Shown piece after piece: positions 1 to 10,217 of a stretch of 57,479 nt of DNA (positions are counted from its first letter, which is position 1; every line of letters starts with the position of its first letter). Under the pieces are notes generated by a model that was not told the DNA's origin, did not search any database, and saw nothing but the letters and a program-made list of their open reading frames with translations. Source of the stretch: an uncultured Alphaproteobacteria bacterium (GTDB lineage Bacteria; Pseudomonadota; Alphaproteobacteria; RF32; CAG-239); the NCBI GenBank assembly GCA_944393225.1, contig CALXZK010000010.1, forward strand, positions 1 to 57,479, given 5' to 3'. Position numbers and translations under genes: made by a program.

Positions 1-2025
1 AAATATATCCTCGTTAATAAAATTATTCCGCATCTTTTGGAAACCGATTATGAAAAAGATGAAAAAGCTAAAACCGTTGTTTTGACCGAAGCCGGACAAG
101 AACATGTGGAACAGCTTTTGAAAGAAGTCGGTTTGATTAAAGACGGCGGCTTGTATGATATCAATAACGTAACACTCGTTCATCACGTTAATCAGGCTTT
201 GCGTGCGCACAAAATGCACATCAGAGATATTGACTACATTGTTAAAGACAACAAAGTTGTGATTATTGACGAGTTTACCGGTCGTATGATGGAAGGTCGC
301 CGTTATAGTGACGGTTTGCACCAAGCCATTGAAGCTAAAGAAGGTGTGCCAATTCAATCTGAAAACCAAACCTTGGCATCTATCACATTCCAAAACTATT
401 TCCGCCTCTATCCCAAACTTTCCGGTATGACCGGTACTGCGATGACCGAAGAAGGCGAATTTAATGAAATTTATGGTTTGAATTGCGTAGAAATTCCGAC
501 AAATCGTCCGGTTATTCGTATTGATGAACATGATGAAATTTATCGTACCGCCAAAGAAAAATACAATGCCATTATTAATACCATTTTAGATTGCCACAAA
601 CGCAATCAACCGGTTTTGGTCGGTACAACTTCAATTGAAAAGTCAGAACTTTTGGCTGAATTGCTCAGAGCAAAATCTTCAGTTCGTTTTGAGGTTTTGA
701 ATGCGCGTCACCATGAGCGTGAAGCTGCCATCGTGGCTCAAGCCGGTGTTCCGGGGGCAATTACCATTGCTACCAATATGGCCGGTCGCGGTACCGATAT
801 TCCGTTGGGCGGTGATGTTGAAATGCGCCTGAAAGAAACTCTCAAGGGTGATGAAACACCCGAACAGATTGCTGAGCTTCGCGCCAAAATCAAAACTGAA
901 GTGGAAAAAGCTAAAGAAGAGGCTTTGGCTGCCGGCGGTTTGTATGTGATTGGTACCGAGCGCCATGAAAGCCGCCGTATTGATAACCAATTGCGCGGTC
1001 GTTCCGGTCGTCAAGGTGACCCCGGACATTCTAAATTCTTCCTCTCTTTGGAAGATGATTTGATGCGTATTTTCGGCTCAGAACGTATGAGCGTGATGCT
1101 GCAGCGTTTGGGCTTGCCCGAAGGTGAGGCTTTGGTTCATCCCTTTATTACCAGGGCTCTTGAAAAAGCTCAAAGAAAAGTTGAAGAGCGCAACTTTGAT
1201 ATTCGTAAAAACTTGCTCAAATATGACAACGTGATGAATGATCAACGTAAGGTTATTTATGAGCAACGTAAAGAATTGATGGAATCTGAAGATGTTTCAG
1301 AAACCATTCATGATATGAGAGATGAATTTGTTGATGATTTGGTTCATCAATATGCTCCTTATGGCACAATGGCCAGTGAATGGGATTTGGAAGGCTTGGC
1401 ACAAGAGCTGAACAGAACCATCGGTATGAGCTTCCCCTTGAAAGAAATGGCTCAAGGACAGGAATTGACTGCAGATATGTTTGCGCAAAAGATTGTTGAT
1501 GCCATGGAAGAAACTTTGACCGAACGCAATAAAGATGTTCCCGAAGCCGTTATGCGTTTTGTTGAAAAATCTATTTTGTTGCAAGTGCTTGACCAACTTT
1601 GGAAAGACCATATTGCCGCTTTGGAATTGATGCGTCATACCATTGTTTTGCGTGCTTATGGTCAAAAAGATCCTTTGAATGAATATAAGAAAGAAGCATT
1701 TAATATGTTTTCATATCTTTTAGACCAATTGCGTGAGAAAGTTACTTTCTTGATTTGTCATGCACAAATTCAAAGCAACTCGGCAGAAAATATGAGCCGT
1801 CCGCAAGCACAACAAAACTATAAGGAAGTTCATGAAACCCCCGAATCTGTCATGGGAGGAACGACACAGGCTCCGCAATCGGAGGAAAACGAAAAACCGA
1901 CACCCTTCCAATATAAACCGTTTGATGCCAATGATCCGACAACTTGGGGTAAGGTAGCGCGTAATGATCCTTGTCCCTGCGGCAGCGGCAAAAAATTCAA
2001 ACACTGCCACGGCAAGTTTAATTAA
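1..2025 (+). CDS. secA: Protein translocase ATPase SecA (3' part, start outside window)
   Basis: SecA is the motor ATPase that pushes unfolded preproteins through SecYEG. The reading frame is open from base 1, so about 674 C-terminal residues are visible of a usual ~850-900, and the first nucleotide-binding half is mostly missing. Visible landmarks are the preprotein cross-linking region ([20 protein letters not shown]), the second RecA-like domain with MAGRGTDI and [11 protein letters not shown], the helical scaffold and wing, a low-complexity linker, and the C-terminal zinc-binding SEC-C motif [20 protein letters not shown]. That motif binds SecB and lipid in proteobacteria. The gene ends just before a strong terminator and faces uvrB. 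Identification is certain; nothing is unusual in the visible part. Confidence 0.98.
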   Translation, partial: KYILVNKIIPHLLETDYEKDEKAKTVVLTEAGQEHVEQLLKEVGLIKDGGLYDINNVTLVHHVNQALRAHKMHIRDIDYIVKDNKVVIIDEFTGRMMEGRRYSDGLHQAIEAKEGVPIQSENQTLASITFQNYFRLYPKLSGMTGTAMTEEGEFNEIYGLNCVEIPTNRPVIRIDEHDEIYRTAKEKYNAIINTILDCHKRNQPVLVGTTSIEKSELLAELLRAKSSVRFEVLNARHHEREAAIVAQAGVPGAITIATNMAGRGTDIPLGGDVEMRLKETLKGDETPEQIAELRAKIKTEVEKAKEEALAAGGLYVIGTERHESRRIDNQLRGRSGRQGDPGHSKFFLSLEDDLMRIFGSERMSVMLQRLGLPEGEALVHPFITRALEKAQRKVEERNFDIRKNLLKYDNVMNDQRKVIYEQRKELMESEDVSETIHDMRDEFVDDLVHQYAPYGTMASEWDLEGLAQELNRTIGMSFPLKEMAQGQELTADMFAQKIVDAMEETLTERNKDVPEAVMRFVEKSILLQVLDQLWKDHIAALELMRHTIVLRAYGQKDPLNEYKKEAFNMFSYLLDQLREKVTFLICHAQIQSNSAENMSRPQAQQNYKEVHETPESVMGGTTQAPQSEENEKPTPFQYKPFDANDPTTWGKVARNDPCPCGSGKKFKHCHGKFN

Positions 2026-2030
2026 AAATA

Positions 2031-2070
2031 AAAAGCTCTGAATAAAAATTCAGAGCTTTTCTTTTTTTTC
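2031..2070. terminator. Rho-independent terminator between secA and uvrB
   Basis: A perfect 13-bp stem (AAAAGCTCTGAAT / ATTCAGAGCTTTT) with a 4-base A-rich loop is followed by a T run on the plus strand. The minus strand also has a T-rich tail, so it can serve both convergent genes. Confidence 0.88.
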
Positions 2071-2173
2071 TGAATAAGGCATTTTTGTCGCGAAGAATGG
2101 TGCAAACGTCTCAGTTTTAGGAGGATTGATAGAGAGGCGGTTAAACTTTTGCGGTCAAGCGGGCTTCAGCTTG

Positions 2174-4153
2174 TTAGTTTTTCAAATACATTTCTTCAAG
2201 CTTTTTGATTTCGTCACGATAGACCATGGCTTGTTCAAATTCCAGATTGGCAGCGGCTTCTTTCATGGCTTTGGTCAGGTCTTTTATCTTCTTATCTATA
2301 TTTTGAATATCTTTGACATTCGGTGTGTCTTTAGCCACTTCAACGTAGTCACCCTTGGTCATTTCTTCAAGAGCATTGGAAATCTTTTTCTTGATGGTTT
2401 GCGGGGTGATGCCATGCTCAATATTATATTTTATCTGCTTATCGCGACGGCGAGATGTTTCCTCCAAAGCGGCTTTAAGTGAATCCGTCATCTTATCGGC
2501 ATATAAAATAACTCGACCTTCGGCGTTGCGCGCGGCGCGTCCGATGGTCTGGATGAGCGAACGTGTGGAACGCAGGAAACCTTCTTTATCGGCATCTAAA
2601 ATGGCAACAAGCGAGCATTCCGGAATATCCAAACCTTCGCGAAGAAGGTTGATGCCGACCAACACATCAAAAACGCCTAATCGCAAATCACGGATAATTT
2701 CAATACGCTCCAGCGTATCAATATCCGAGTGCAAATAACGTACCTTAATGCCGTTTTCATTCAGATATTCGGTTAAATCTTCAGCCATCTTCTTGGTTAA
2801 AGTTGTCACCAAAACGCGTTCGCCTTTTTCAGCTGTTTTACGGCATTCGTGCATCAGGTCATCAATTTGGTCTTCAACCGGACGAACTATACATAATGGG
2901 TCAGACAAGCCGGTCGGGCGAATAACCTGCTCAACAAATACACCTTTGCTTTGCTCTAACTCCCAATCTCCTGGCGTGGCGGAAACAAATATGGTCTGTC
3001 CACGCATATGGTCCCACTCGGCAAATTTTAAGGGGCGGTTGTCAACACAAGAGGGAAGGCGGAAGCCAAATTCAGCCAAAGTGTGTTTACGGCTATAGTC
3101 GCCTTTATACATGCCGCCGATTTGCGGTACAGAAATGTGACTCTCATCAATGAAGACCAAAGCGTCCGGAGGTAAATATTCAAACAATGTCGGCGGAGGA
3201 TCACCGGCTTTTCTTCCGGTTAGATGTCTTGAATAGTTTTCAATGCCTTTGCAGCTACCGGTCGTTTCCAGCATTTCCAAATCAAAACGGGTGCGTTGTT
3301 CAATTCTTTGTGCTTCAAGAAGTTTGCCTTTGCTTTTGAAATCTTCAATCGTATCCGCCAATTCTTCTTTGATATGGACAATGGCTTGCGATATGGCGGG
3401 ACGAGGGGTAACGTAGTGGTTGGCCGGATAAATGGTAACAGAGTTTAAACTTGCCGTTTTTTTACCGGTTAAAGAATCAAATTCGTGAATGCTCTCGATT
3501 TCATCGCCAAAAAAGGATATTCTCCAAGCTCTGTCTTCATAGTGTGCCGGAAAAATATCTAAGACATCGCCATTGACGCGGAAAGAACTACGGATAAAGT
3601 TTTGTTGGTTGCGTTCGTATTGCAACTCTGCCAAATGGCGGCAAACGTCTTTGATGTCAACACTATCGCCGACGGTTAACGGAAATGTCATGGCGGAATA
3701 GGATTCAACATCGCCCAAACCATAAATGCAAGAAACAGAAGCGACGATAATTACATCTCGACTTTCCAAAATGCTTCGGGTGGCAGCGTTTCTCATACGG
3801 TCAATTTGTTCATTTAAAGCAGAATCTTTTTCAATATACGTATCGGTTTTGGGAATGTAGGCTTCCGGTTGATAATAATCGTAATAAGACACAAAATATT
3901 CAACATGATTTTCAGGGAAAAACTCTTTCATTTCCGAATATAATTGTGCTGCCAAAATTTTGTTCGGCGCCATAATCAGAGCCGGTCTTTGTGTTTGCTC
4001 AATGATTTTGGCCATGGTAAAGGTTTTACCTGAGCCGGTTACACCCAACAAAACTTGCGATGCTTCACCGCGATTAATTCCTTCACAAAGTTCTTTGATG
4101 GCTTGCGGCTGGTCGCCAGATGGTGCAAAAGGAGAATGAATCTTAAATTTCAT
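2174..4153 (-). CDS. uvrB: Excinuclease ABC subunit B (UvrB)
   Basis: UvrB is the damage-verifying helicase-like subunit of nucleotide excision repair; it is loaded by UvrA and recruits UvrC. The 659-residue protein has the usual length. Walker A GVTGSGKT lies at about residues 37-44. The beta-hairpin region that clamps DNA ([20 protein letters not shown]) is at about 92-111. The DESH Walker B box, helicase motifs V-VI ([19 protein letters not shown]) and the C-terminal UVR motif that contacts UvrC ([19 protein letters not shown]) are all present. The start is the ATG giving MKFKIHSPF, typical of the family. It follows the flagellar/TPR gene by 14 bases on the same strand, so read-through from that operon is possible. 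uvrA lies 15 kb away in its own unit. Confidence 0.98.
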   Translation of the reverse strand: MKFKIHSPFAPSGDQPQAIKELCEGINRGEASQVLLGVTGSGKTFTMAKIIEQTQRPALIMAPNKILAAQLYSEMKEFFPENHVEYFVSYYDYYQPEAYIPKTDTYIEKDSALNEQIDRMRNAATRSILESRDVIIVASVSCIYGLGDVESYSAMTFPLTVGDSVDIKDVCRHLAELQYERNQQNFIRSSFRVNGDVLDIFPAHYEDRAWRISFFGDEIESIHEFDSLTGKKTASLNSVTIYPANHYVTPRPAISQAIVHIKEELADTIEDFKSKGKLLEAQRIEQRTRFDLEMLETTGSCKGIENYSRHLTGRKAGDPPPTLFEYLPPDALVFIDESHISVPQIGGMYKGDYSRKHTLAEFGFRLPSCVDNRPLKFAEWDHMRGQTIFVSATPGDWELEQSKGVFVEQVIRPTGLSDPLCIVRPVEDQIDDLMHECRKTAEKGERVLVTTLTKKMAEDLTEYLNENGIKVRYLHSDIDTLERIEIIRDLRLGVFDVLVGINLLREGLDIPECSLVAILDADKEGFLRSTRSLIQTIGRAARNAEGRVILYADKMTDSLKAALEETSRRRDKQIKYNIEHGITPQTIKKKISNALEEMTKGDYVEVAKDTPNVKDIQNIDKKIKDLTKAMKEAAANLEFEQAMVYRDEIKKLEEMYLKN

Positions 4154-4167
4154 CGTTCATTATCCTT

Positions 4168-7100
4168 TTATCTTTTGGGTTGTTGCGGCATTGTCTTTAA
4201 TAAAGACTCATCGTATATTTTGGAAAAATTGCTATATGCCGAAATATCACTTACGGCTTTGTCAATTGCGTTCATATCAACCCGATTGGTTTCCAAGTTT
4301 GAGGTTAAGACACTGAACGTGCTATAGAAAGGCGTATTTTCAAAATATGGTAAAAAGGTGTTGCGAATGCGGAAGATTACCGTATTGCGATTTGCCTTTT
4401 TCAGAGCCGTGATCCAGTCTAAAATATATGACATTTGTTCTGAGCTTAAAGCTTTGCCTTTTTGCGGTTTTTCAATCAAATATTTTATGGTATCGGCGGC
4501 TTTATCCCATTGTGCCGATTTCCAGTAAATATCAGTTTTTAACAACAGAGCATTCTTACTATAATCATCTTCCAAAAGATCGAGAGCTTCTTTGGTTTGT
4601 TTGAGGTATGCCAAAGCTTTGGCTTTGATGATTTTGCGATATTGCTTTTGATTGGGCGACAGTTCAGAAGTTTCTGTTTCTTGCAAAATATCCAATGCAG
4701 CGATACTGTCATCTTCAAACAGATAAATTAAGGCTAATCTGGCGCCGATTTGTGCCCTTTGTTCCGGTGTCAGGTTAACGAGACGCAATTGCGATTTTAA
4801 TATATCGGAAGCGCTGGTTAATAAATCTACGGCAACCATGCGGTCAGCTAATTTTTGAGCCATTTCGGTATAGTAACGGCTACGCGGTGCCAACCATTCA
4901 TAATCTTTGTACAAGGCAATAGCTTTGACGGCTTGGAGCTCGTCAGCGCGACCGTTCATGTACAAATCTTCAAACAGTTTCATCATCTTTTCCAAGACTT
5001 CATCTTTTTGCGAAGCTGACTGAGCAAACTCAATGCTTTGTTGATAGGTCAATAAAGCTTTTTGATAGTTTTTATCTGTTTCATAAATTACTGCCAGACG
5101 TTGCAACAGATTGAATTTGAAAGTTTGTTCTCCCCATGCAAAACGCAATCTTTCAAGCTCTTCAATGGCTTTTTTCGGACTGATTAAATTTAATTTGCTT
5201 TCGAGGTTGACGCGAGCGTAGCGAGCCAGAGAAGCATATTTTTGCGATTTATGCGTTGTGGCAAAAGCATATTCTTTTAAAGCATTATTCGGATAGCCCT
5301 GATATTCAAATTTTTGCGCGTTGAGGTAAAGAATTTGGGCGCGGCGCGCATCATTTCCTTTTGATATTTTCAGAATATCTAAAAAGTTTTGGGTCGATAT
5401 ATCATCATAAGCTTTAATGGAAGTGTCGGCGGCAACTAGTGCAATACGCTCTTTCAGCTCTTGCGGATAATCACGGATGATGGCAATGAATGTTAAAAGA
5501 ACAATATCATTTTCTTTCTTAAATTCTAAAGCAGAATCGGTCAAAGCTCGCCAGAAAATGGCTTCATTGTTCTTTTCCAAACCTTGATAAGAGAAGTCAT
5601 CCAAAGCTTCATCATAACGGCGCATTAAGAAATTTGCCACACCGGAGAGGGCTGCTAAAGTTTTCGGATTGACTTGACGGCGCTCTTCGGGTGAAAGAAG
5701 TTTCAGAGTTTGAGCTGCTTCCGTACCTAATCCCATACCTAAGTAGTATCTGGTCAAAAGCAATTTGGCATGAATGCGTTGTTCCGGTTTGGCTTTGGCA
5801 ATATCTTCTTTGATTTGTTTTTCTGCATCAAGGAAATTGAGCTTTAATAATTGTGCCGGAATGTCTAAATCAAAGACATCTGATGATTTTTGTAAAAATT
5901 GTTGCTGTCTTTTGATGTTGTCCAAATTGTCGGAGATATTCAAACTACGATTATCTGCCTTGATGCTGAAGCCGGTGTTGCCTTTGCTCATCATAATGTC
6001 TGAGGCATTCGGAACAATGGCAAAACCTTGTTTGGCTGGCAGAATTTCTAAATCTTGATAGTGATAGTCTTCATCAATTGCCAATCCAAGCTCGGTTTCG
6101 GTTCCAATCAAAATCATATCACCAACTTCGGGGTCAATGATGGATAAAGAGTTGCCGCTATTGGTGCTCGGAATGTATAAATAAGATTGGTTCATACTGT
6201 TATACTGCACAAAGATAGGAAGTTCTTTTACTTTGTAGTCAATATTGTGGGTGTAGAGGTCGATAATCCACAGTAAACCTTCTTGACGAAGTCCGACGCG
6301 AACGTTCTTTTTGGGTGTAATGCGCAAGATGGTTGCTTTGGAATGAGGAAGCTGAATGATTTGATCGGCAACTTTTTTGCTTTGGTTGCGTAAGTCATCC
6401 AAATCAATGTTTCTTTGGTGGTCAAAAGCAACCCAGATGTATTTACCACGTTGGAAAACGCTGACACCGACTTCCATGTTCCATGGAAAAGCCAAGCTGG
6501 CAACTTCGTTCTTGGTTGGAATTTCTTTTTTATTGTCATCGCTATTAGCATATGCCATTTGAGTGTTTTGGGTGACAATATTTTGACTGCTTAAAATACT
6601 TTCATCTTTTGTTGCAGTTTGCCCCTTAGGCTCAATATCTAAGACGATTTTGTTGTTAAATTCGAATGATTTTAACAGTTTATTCGGTACTTTTATATCC
6701 GTGCCGCCTAGTTTGTTGGCAAATTGCTCAATATAAGGAAAAATGTCGGTATTTCTAATTTTTTCCCACGTAAATTCAACCGGTGATAAGAATGAGATGA
6801 TTGTGTTTTCTTTATCTGTTCTTACGGCATAGTTTGGTTTATTGCCATAGGCAAAAGAAAGGCGATCGTAGCCATCATGTTGTCCATAGTCCAACATGAT
6901 GAGATTGCTTTTGTTGGCATTTCTTGTTGATGACTGCAATTGTCGCAAAATTTCAATTTGCAGGTTACCGTTAACATTTGTCGTTCTGATGGTATAGGGA
7001 ACTTTCATTTCCAATTCGATAGAATGCTTATCGGCAGCTATTTTCTGAGATTGTACAAAGTCAGATAAGTTTTTTTGCAGTTCGGATAAGTTTTCGGCAA

Positions 7101-7323
7101 CAGGCTGACTGAAAGAAATGAGTACTGTATTATCCTTGTTTTCAACCTCATAGTCTGTGATAGCTGTTAACGGAATGAAAATGTCTGCCTTATTAGGAGT
7201 TTGAACATATTTTATTTCCGCTGCGTTTGCTTGAAAAACGGCAAAAAACATCATAAACAATGGCAAGAAGCTCATTGTTTTGACGATGTTTGATAAAATA
7301 TGTTTTGCCCTTTGTGTTAACAT
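4168..7323 (-). CDS. Exported TPR-repeat protein of the flagellar motor operon
   Basis: This 1051-residue protein starts with a signal peptide (hydrophobic residues ~15-33, likely cleavage after ANA, residues ~33-35) and should act in the periplasm. The N-terminal third is beta-rich and low in similarity to anything I recognise. From about residue 480 the sequence becomes helical with TPR-like repeats (A-x-L-x-x-x-Y patterns such as ALDDFSYQGLEKNNEAIFWRAL and ALLTYQQSIEFAQ), consistent with a protein-binding solenoid. It is the last gene of the fliL-fliM-DUF6468-motE row and starts 8 bases after motE. A large TPR protein is known in this position in Rhodospirillales-type alphaproteobacteria. 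The molecular role is unknown; a scaffold around the motor or pilus is an inference from context. Confidence 0.72.
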   Translation of the reverse strand: MLTQRAKHILSNIVKTMSFLPLFMMFFAVFQANAAEIKYVQTPNKADIFIPLTAITDYEVENKDNTVLISFSQPVAENLSELQKNLSDFVQSQKIAADKHSIELEMKVPYTIRTTNVNGNLQIEILRQLQSSTRNANKSNLIMLDYGQHDGYDRLSFAYGNKPNYAVRTDKENTIISFLSPVEFTWEKIRNTDIFPYIEQFANKLGGTDIKVPNKLLKSFEFNNKIVLDIEPKGQTATKDESILSSQNIVTQNTQMAYANSDDNKKEIPTKNEVASLAFPWNMEVGVSVFQRGKYIWVAFDHQRNIDLDDLRNQSKKVADQIIQLPHSKATILRITPKKNVRVGLRQEGLLWIIDLYTHNIDYKVKELPIFVQYNSMNQSYLYIPSTNSGNSLSIIDPEVGDMILIGTETELGLAIDEDYHYQDLEILPAKQGFAIVPNASDIMMSKGNTGFSIKADNRSLNISDNLDNIKRQQQFLQKSSDVFDLDIPAQLLKLNFLDAEKQIKEDIAKAKPEQRIHAKLLLTRYYLGMGLGTEAAQTLKLLSPEERRQVNPKTLAALSGVANFLMRRYDEALDDFSYQGLEKNNEAIFWRALTDSALEFKKENDIVLLTFIAIIRDYPQELKERIALVAADTSIKAYDDISTQNFLDILKISKGNDARRAQILYLNAQKFEYQGYPNNALKEYAFATTHKSQKYASLARYARVNLESKLNLISPKKAIEELERLRFAWGEQTFKFNLLQRLAVIYETDKNYQKALLTYQQSIEFAQSASQKDEVLEKMMKLFEDLYMNGRADELQAVKAIALYKDYEWLAPRSRYYTEMAQKLADRMVAVDLLTSASDILKSQLRLVNLTPEQRAQIGARLALIYLFEDDSIAALDILQETETSELSPNQKQYRKIIKAKALAYLKQTKEALDLLEDDYSKNALLLKTDIYWKSAQWDKAADTIKYLIEKPQKGKALSSEQMSYILDWITALKKANRNTVIFRIRNTFLPYFENTPFYSTFSVLTSNLETNRVDMNAIDKAVSDISAYSNFSKIYDESLLKTMPQQPKR

Positions 7324-7331
7324 TTTTCTTT

Positions 7332-7979
7332 CTAAATATTGCGACTGATAAGAGCTGTTGTTACTTCTTTGGCTTTAATTGCATCCATTTGTGAAAGAAT
7401 GGCTGATGAAGAAGACGGTTTCATCTCTTTCAAAATGGCAACCAAAATGTCTAAGTCAAACGTATTAAATATACGAGCGGCATCTTTAGGCTTCATTGTA
7501 GAGTACATTTTTACCAAAGCGGCTAATTGAGCTCTTTCTTGCTCGTTATATTTATTGATAAGCTTTTGCAACTTTTCTTCATATGTTTTCAATTGAGCCA
7601 ATTTTTTATCAATTTCTTCTTCAGCAACTTTCAGTTGGATTGCTTTTTTATCAATTTCTTGAGAGCGAACATCCAAAGCTTCTCTTCTTTCAGCCAATTC
7701 TTGCAAAATGGCAATTTCAGACTGCGTGAAGGCGCTGTTGGTGTTGGAACTTTCTACGTTTGCCGTTCCTTTGTTGCTATCTTGCAAAATTTGGTTTAAG
7801 CGAGCCGTTTCTTTATTTTCTTGCTCTTCAGCCCAAGCTTTGTTTTGCGAAATGCTGATTTTGGGTAATTCTTTGTTGATGATAATATCATAAACACTGT
7901 TTATTTTTACAGACAAAGACAAAACTGCCACGAAAATAAAAATAGGTAACAAGCGAAAGTGAATTTTAATCGGTTTCAT
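7332..7979 (-). CDS. motE: MotE-family flagellar motor chaperone/scaffold
   Basis: The 215-residue protein has one N-terminal membrane segment (about residues 10-28), a periplasmic coiled coil (about 85-150, rich in Glu, Lys and Gln with repeated ID-KKA/L-QLK units) and a C-terminal MgtE-N-like domain (about 150-213). The C-terminal pattern LVKMYSTMKPKDAARIFN followed by ILKEMKPSSSSAILSQMD matches alphaproteobacterial MotE, which stabilises MotC or the stator region in Rhizobiales. It lies between the DUF6468 gene (15-base gap) and the TPR gene (8-base gap). Family membership is well supported; the exact motor role comes from related species. Confidence 0.8.
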   Translation of the reverse strand: MKPIKIHFRLLPIFIFVAVLSLSVKINSVYDIIINKELPKISISQNKAWAEEQENKETARLNQILQDSNKGTANVESSNTNSAFTQSEIAILQELAERREALDVRSQEIDKKAIQLKVAEEEIDKKLAQLKTYEEKLQKLINKYNEQERAQLAALVKMYSTMKPKDAARIFNTFDLDILVAILKEMKPSSSSAILSQMDAIKAKEVTTALISRNI

Positions 7980-7994
7980 TTTTTATCCTTTATA

Positions 7995-8462
7995 TTATTT
8001 TATGGCACGAAGTGCTTTGAGTAATTCCATTTCTGCTTCTGAGCGAGAAATATCATCAGATGCGTTTGCTGCCTTTGCTGTTTCTATCGGAGCCGGTTTG
8101 AAATCATTGTCAGCCATTTTAGGATTATCTTTTAATTGACGTCCTGTTTTGATGGCATCTTCCAAACGGTCTGCCAAGGTATCGGCTCTTTCGTTGATGA
8201 AGAGTAAATCATCTTTAAGCTCTTTGGCATTATCAACCACTTCTTTCAAATCGTTACTTGAGCTTTCGGTAACGGATTTCAGTTTAGGAATGCTGTTTTC
8301 TGCTTTGTAGGTAGCTTCGTTTAAGGCTTCAATCAACTTTAGCAAAGCTTTTTGATTTTGGCGCATCAAGGTTAAGTTCTTATCCAGTTTATAGACATAG
8401 ATAATTGCCGGAATCAAAAGCAAGATGACCATTAAATTGATGAATAAGTCGATATTATCCAT
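7995..8462 (-). CDS. DUF6468-like membrane protein downstream of fliM
   Basis: A 155-residue protein with one N-terminal membrane helix (IDLFINLMVILLLIPAIIYV), then a long amphipathic, probably coiled-coil stretch (about 30-115) and a short acidic tail. I chose the start giving MDNIDLF because AGGAAAGG sits nine bases upstream and the start overlaps the fliM stop by 8 bases, which suggests translational coupling. A longer frame begins 33 bases upstream. Alphaproteobacteria carry a DUF6468 gene in exactly this place between fliM and motE. Function unknown; a motor-associated inner-membrane role is inferred from position. Confidence 0.7.
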   Translation of the reverse strand: MDNIDLFINLMVILLLIPAIIYVYKLDKNLTLMRQNQKALLKLIEALNEATYKAENSIPKLKSVTESSSNDLKEVVDNAKELKDDLLFINERADTLADRLEDAIKTGRQLKDNPKMADNDFKPAPIETAKAANASDDISRSEAEMELLKALRAIK

Positions 8463-9525
8463 TTTTTTCAGCCTTTCCTTTAATGCGAATAACAACCTTG
8501 TTGCCTTTTCTGCCCATGGAGCCCGTTAAGAGCGGAACATCGCCGCAGAGCAGGGTGATGTCATCATGCGGGGCCATATCTAACGGCAAGAATGAACCTT
8601 TTTCCCAATTAGAAATGTCGCCGAATTTGATCTCAACTTCTTTCATAACGGCATCAAGTTCAATATCGGTTTCCCAAAGTTGTTCCATTAAGTGGTTTTC
8701 CCAAATAGCATCTCTTCCGAAACGCTCACCCATGAACATTTGCAATAAAAGCTCTCTGACAGGTTCCAAAGTGGCGTAAGGAATCATCAAATCTATTTTT
8801 CCGCCGCGATCTTCCATATCAACGCGTAAGCGGGCAACAATGACGGCATTTGATAAACGCGAAATGGTTGCAAAACGAGGGTTGGTTTCAGTTCTGTCGT
8901 AAATGAAGTTGACAGTGGTAATGGGGTCAAAAGCGGTTGAAAGGTCGGTTAAAATCAATTGAATCATATCTTTTACCAGATTGAGTTCAATTGTTGTATA
9001 GGGACGACCTTCAATGCGCATGGCGGCAGTGCCTCGACGTCCGCCGAGCAAAACATCAACAATGGAATAAACCAAGGCGCTGTCTAAAGATATCAAACCA
9101 TAGTTATCCCATTCTTCGGCTTTGAAAACCGTGAGCAAAGTGGGGAGGGTTAAGGCATCGATATATTCGCCAAAGCGCATGGATTCAATGCTTTCAAGCG
9201 AAACCTCTACGTTATCTTGGGTGAAGTTTCTGAGGGATGTTGCCATTAATCTGATTAAACGGTCAAAAACAATTTCCAACATAGGCAGACGTTCATAAGA
9301 AACCATTGACCCGTTCAAAATGGCTCTGACGCCCGTTTTCATTGAGCGATATTCGGCATCTTCTTCATTATGATAGCCCAGAAGAGAATCAATTTCGTCT
9401 TGATTGAGAATCTTTCCATCGGCAAGCGAATCCGTTTGAGCAGAGTTTCCTTCAGAAACTTCTATTTTATCAGCCCAATTGCTTGTGTTTTCAGATGTTT
9501 GTGTCTTTTCCGTATTTTCAACCAC
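8455..9525 (-). CDS. fliM: Flagellar motor switch protein FliM
   Basis: FliM forms the C-ring middle layer and receives CheY-phosphate to set rotation direction. The 356-residue protein has the N-terminal CheY-binding EIDSLL motif (LNQDEIDSLLGY, residues ~41-52) after an unusually long 40-residue lead-in. The CheC-like middle domain contains the family LLGGRRG signature. A C-terminal SpoA-type domain (ITLLCGDVPLLTGSMGRKGNKVVIRIKG) follows. The start is GTG at 9525 with AGAGGA nine bases upstream; no better ATG is near. It follows fliL by 14 bases and overlaps the next gene. Presence of the CheY motif implies chemotactic control, although no che gene is in the window. Confidence 0.95.
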   Translation of the reverse strand: MVENTEKTQTSENTSNWADKIEVSEGNSAQTDSLADGKILNQDEIDSLLGYHNEEDAEYRSMKTGVRAILNGSMVSYERLPMLEIVFDRLIRLMATSLRNFTQDNVEVSLESIESMRFGEYIDALTLPTLLTVFKAEEWDNYGLISLDSALVYSIVDVLLGGRRGTAAMRIEGRPYTTIELNLVKDMIQLILTDLSTAFDPITTVNFIYDRTETNPRFATISRLSNAVIVARLRVDMEDRGGKIDLMIPYATLEPVRELLLQMFMGERFGRDAIWENHLMEQLWETDIELDAVMKEVEIKFGDISNWEKGSFLPLDMAPHDDITLLCGDVPLLTGSMGRKGNKVVIRIKGKAEKNG

Positions 9526-9539
9526 GATATCACGTCCTC

Positions 9540-10058
9540 TTATTTTTTCTGAATATCAAAACTTTTGAAGTTGATGTTTTCTATTTTTACCGGAGCTGCA
9601 GCCAGATTCAGTCTGTATAAAAGCTCTTGTTTTAACCAATATAAACCTTCCGAGCCGGAAATTTCTTCCGTGCGAAGCTCTCTGGTGTGAGCCAATATGA
9701 TATCATAAATTCTTGGCAGCAAAATTTCAATTTTTTTCACGTCTTCGGGATTGCTCAGCTCTATACCGATTTTGATGCTGACAATATCATTCTCTCCCTG
9801 AGCATTTTTAACAGGTGCGGTTATTTCAGGAAGATCATAAAATATGATGCTTTGTTTTTTATCGCTTTCATTTTGTTCTAAAATTTTGTAAGGAATGCCT
9901 TGTGTGGCATTGAAAGAACTTTCAAATGTATGGTATAAGCCAACGGCAATGCCAATGGCTATCAACGCAGGAAGCAAAAACAAAAGGACTTTCTTTTTAT
10001 TGACTTCTTTTGTTTCTTCTTCGTCTTCTTGTTTATCAAAATCATCAAAATCAGACAT
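9540..10058 (-). CDS. fliL: Flagellar basal body-associated protein FliL
   Basis: FliL rings surround the stator units and support torque. This 172-residue protein has a charged cytoplasmic N-terminus (residues 1-22, many Asp, Glu and Lys), one membrane helix (about 23-43) and a periplasmic stomatin-like FliL domain with the family pattern of a small beta core followed by the helix LPRIYDIILAHTRELRTEEI. The ATG has GGAG seven bases upstream. It is the first gene of a five-gene motor row reading fliL-fliM-DUF6468-motE-TPR. The upstream 100 bases are very A/T-rich and probably hold the promoter, but I could not pick a convincing -35/-10 pair. Confidence 0.9.
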   Translation of the reverse strand: MSDFDDFDKQEDEEETKEVNKKKVLLFLLPALIAIGIAVGLYHTFESSFNATQGIPYKILEQNESDKKQSIIFYDLPEITAPVKNAQGENDIVSIKIGIELSNPEDVKKIEILLPRIYDIILAHTRELRTEEISGSEGLYWLKQELLYRLNLAAAPVKIENINFKSFDIQKK

Positions 10059-10167
10059 AAAAACGCTCCGGATGCATTTCTTCTTTCAGATTAATCTTCC
10101 GTTATACTATAATATTTTTTTTATAAATAAACGTTAATTTTGCATTTATTAAACGTTTATTAACAAA

Positions 10168-10197
10168 AAAGCTCTTTCCAAATCAGAAAGAGCTTTC
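10168..10197 (-). terminator. Rho-independent terminator after the giant pilin gene
   Basis: An 11-bp stem (AAAGCTCTTTC / GAAAGAGCTTT) with a 7-base loop, followed on the minus strand by a T run. It separates the pilin-like gene from the flagellar operon promoter region. Confidence 0.85.
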
Positions 10198-10217
10198 TTG
10201 TTACCTTAATTTGAAAA

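Noticed and set aside
679..1665. Long open frames antisense to secA.
   Set aside because: Shadow frames of a strongly conserved gene with no ribosome site or recognisable protein.
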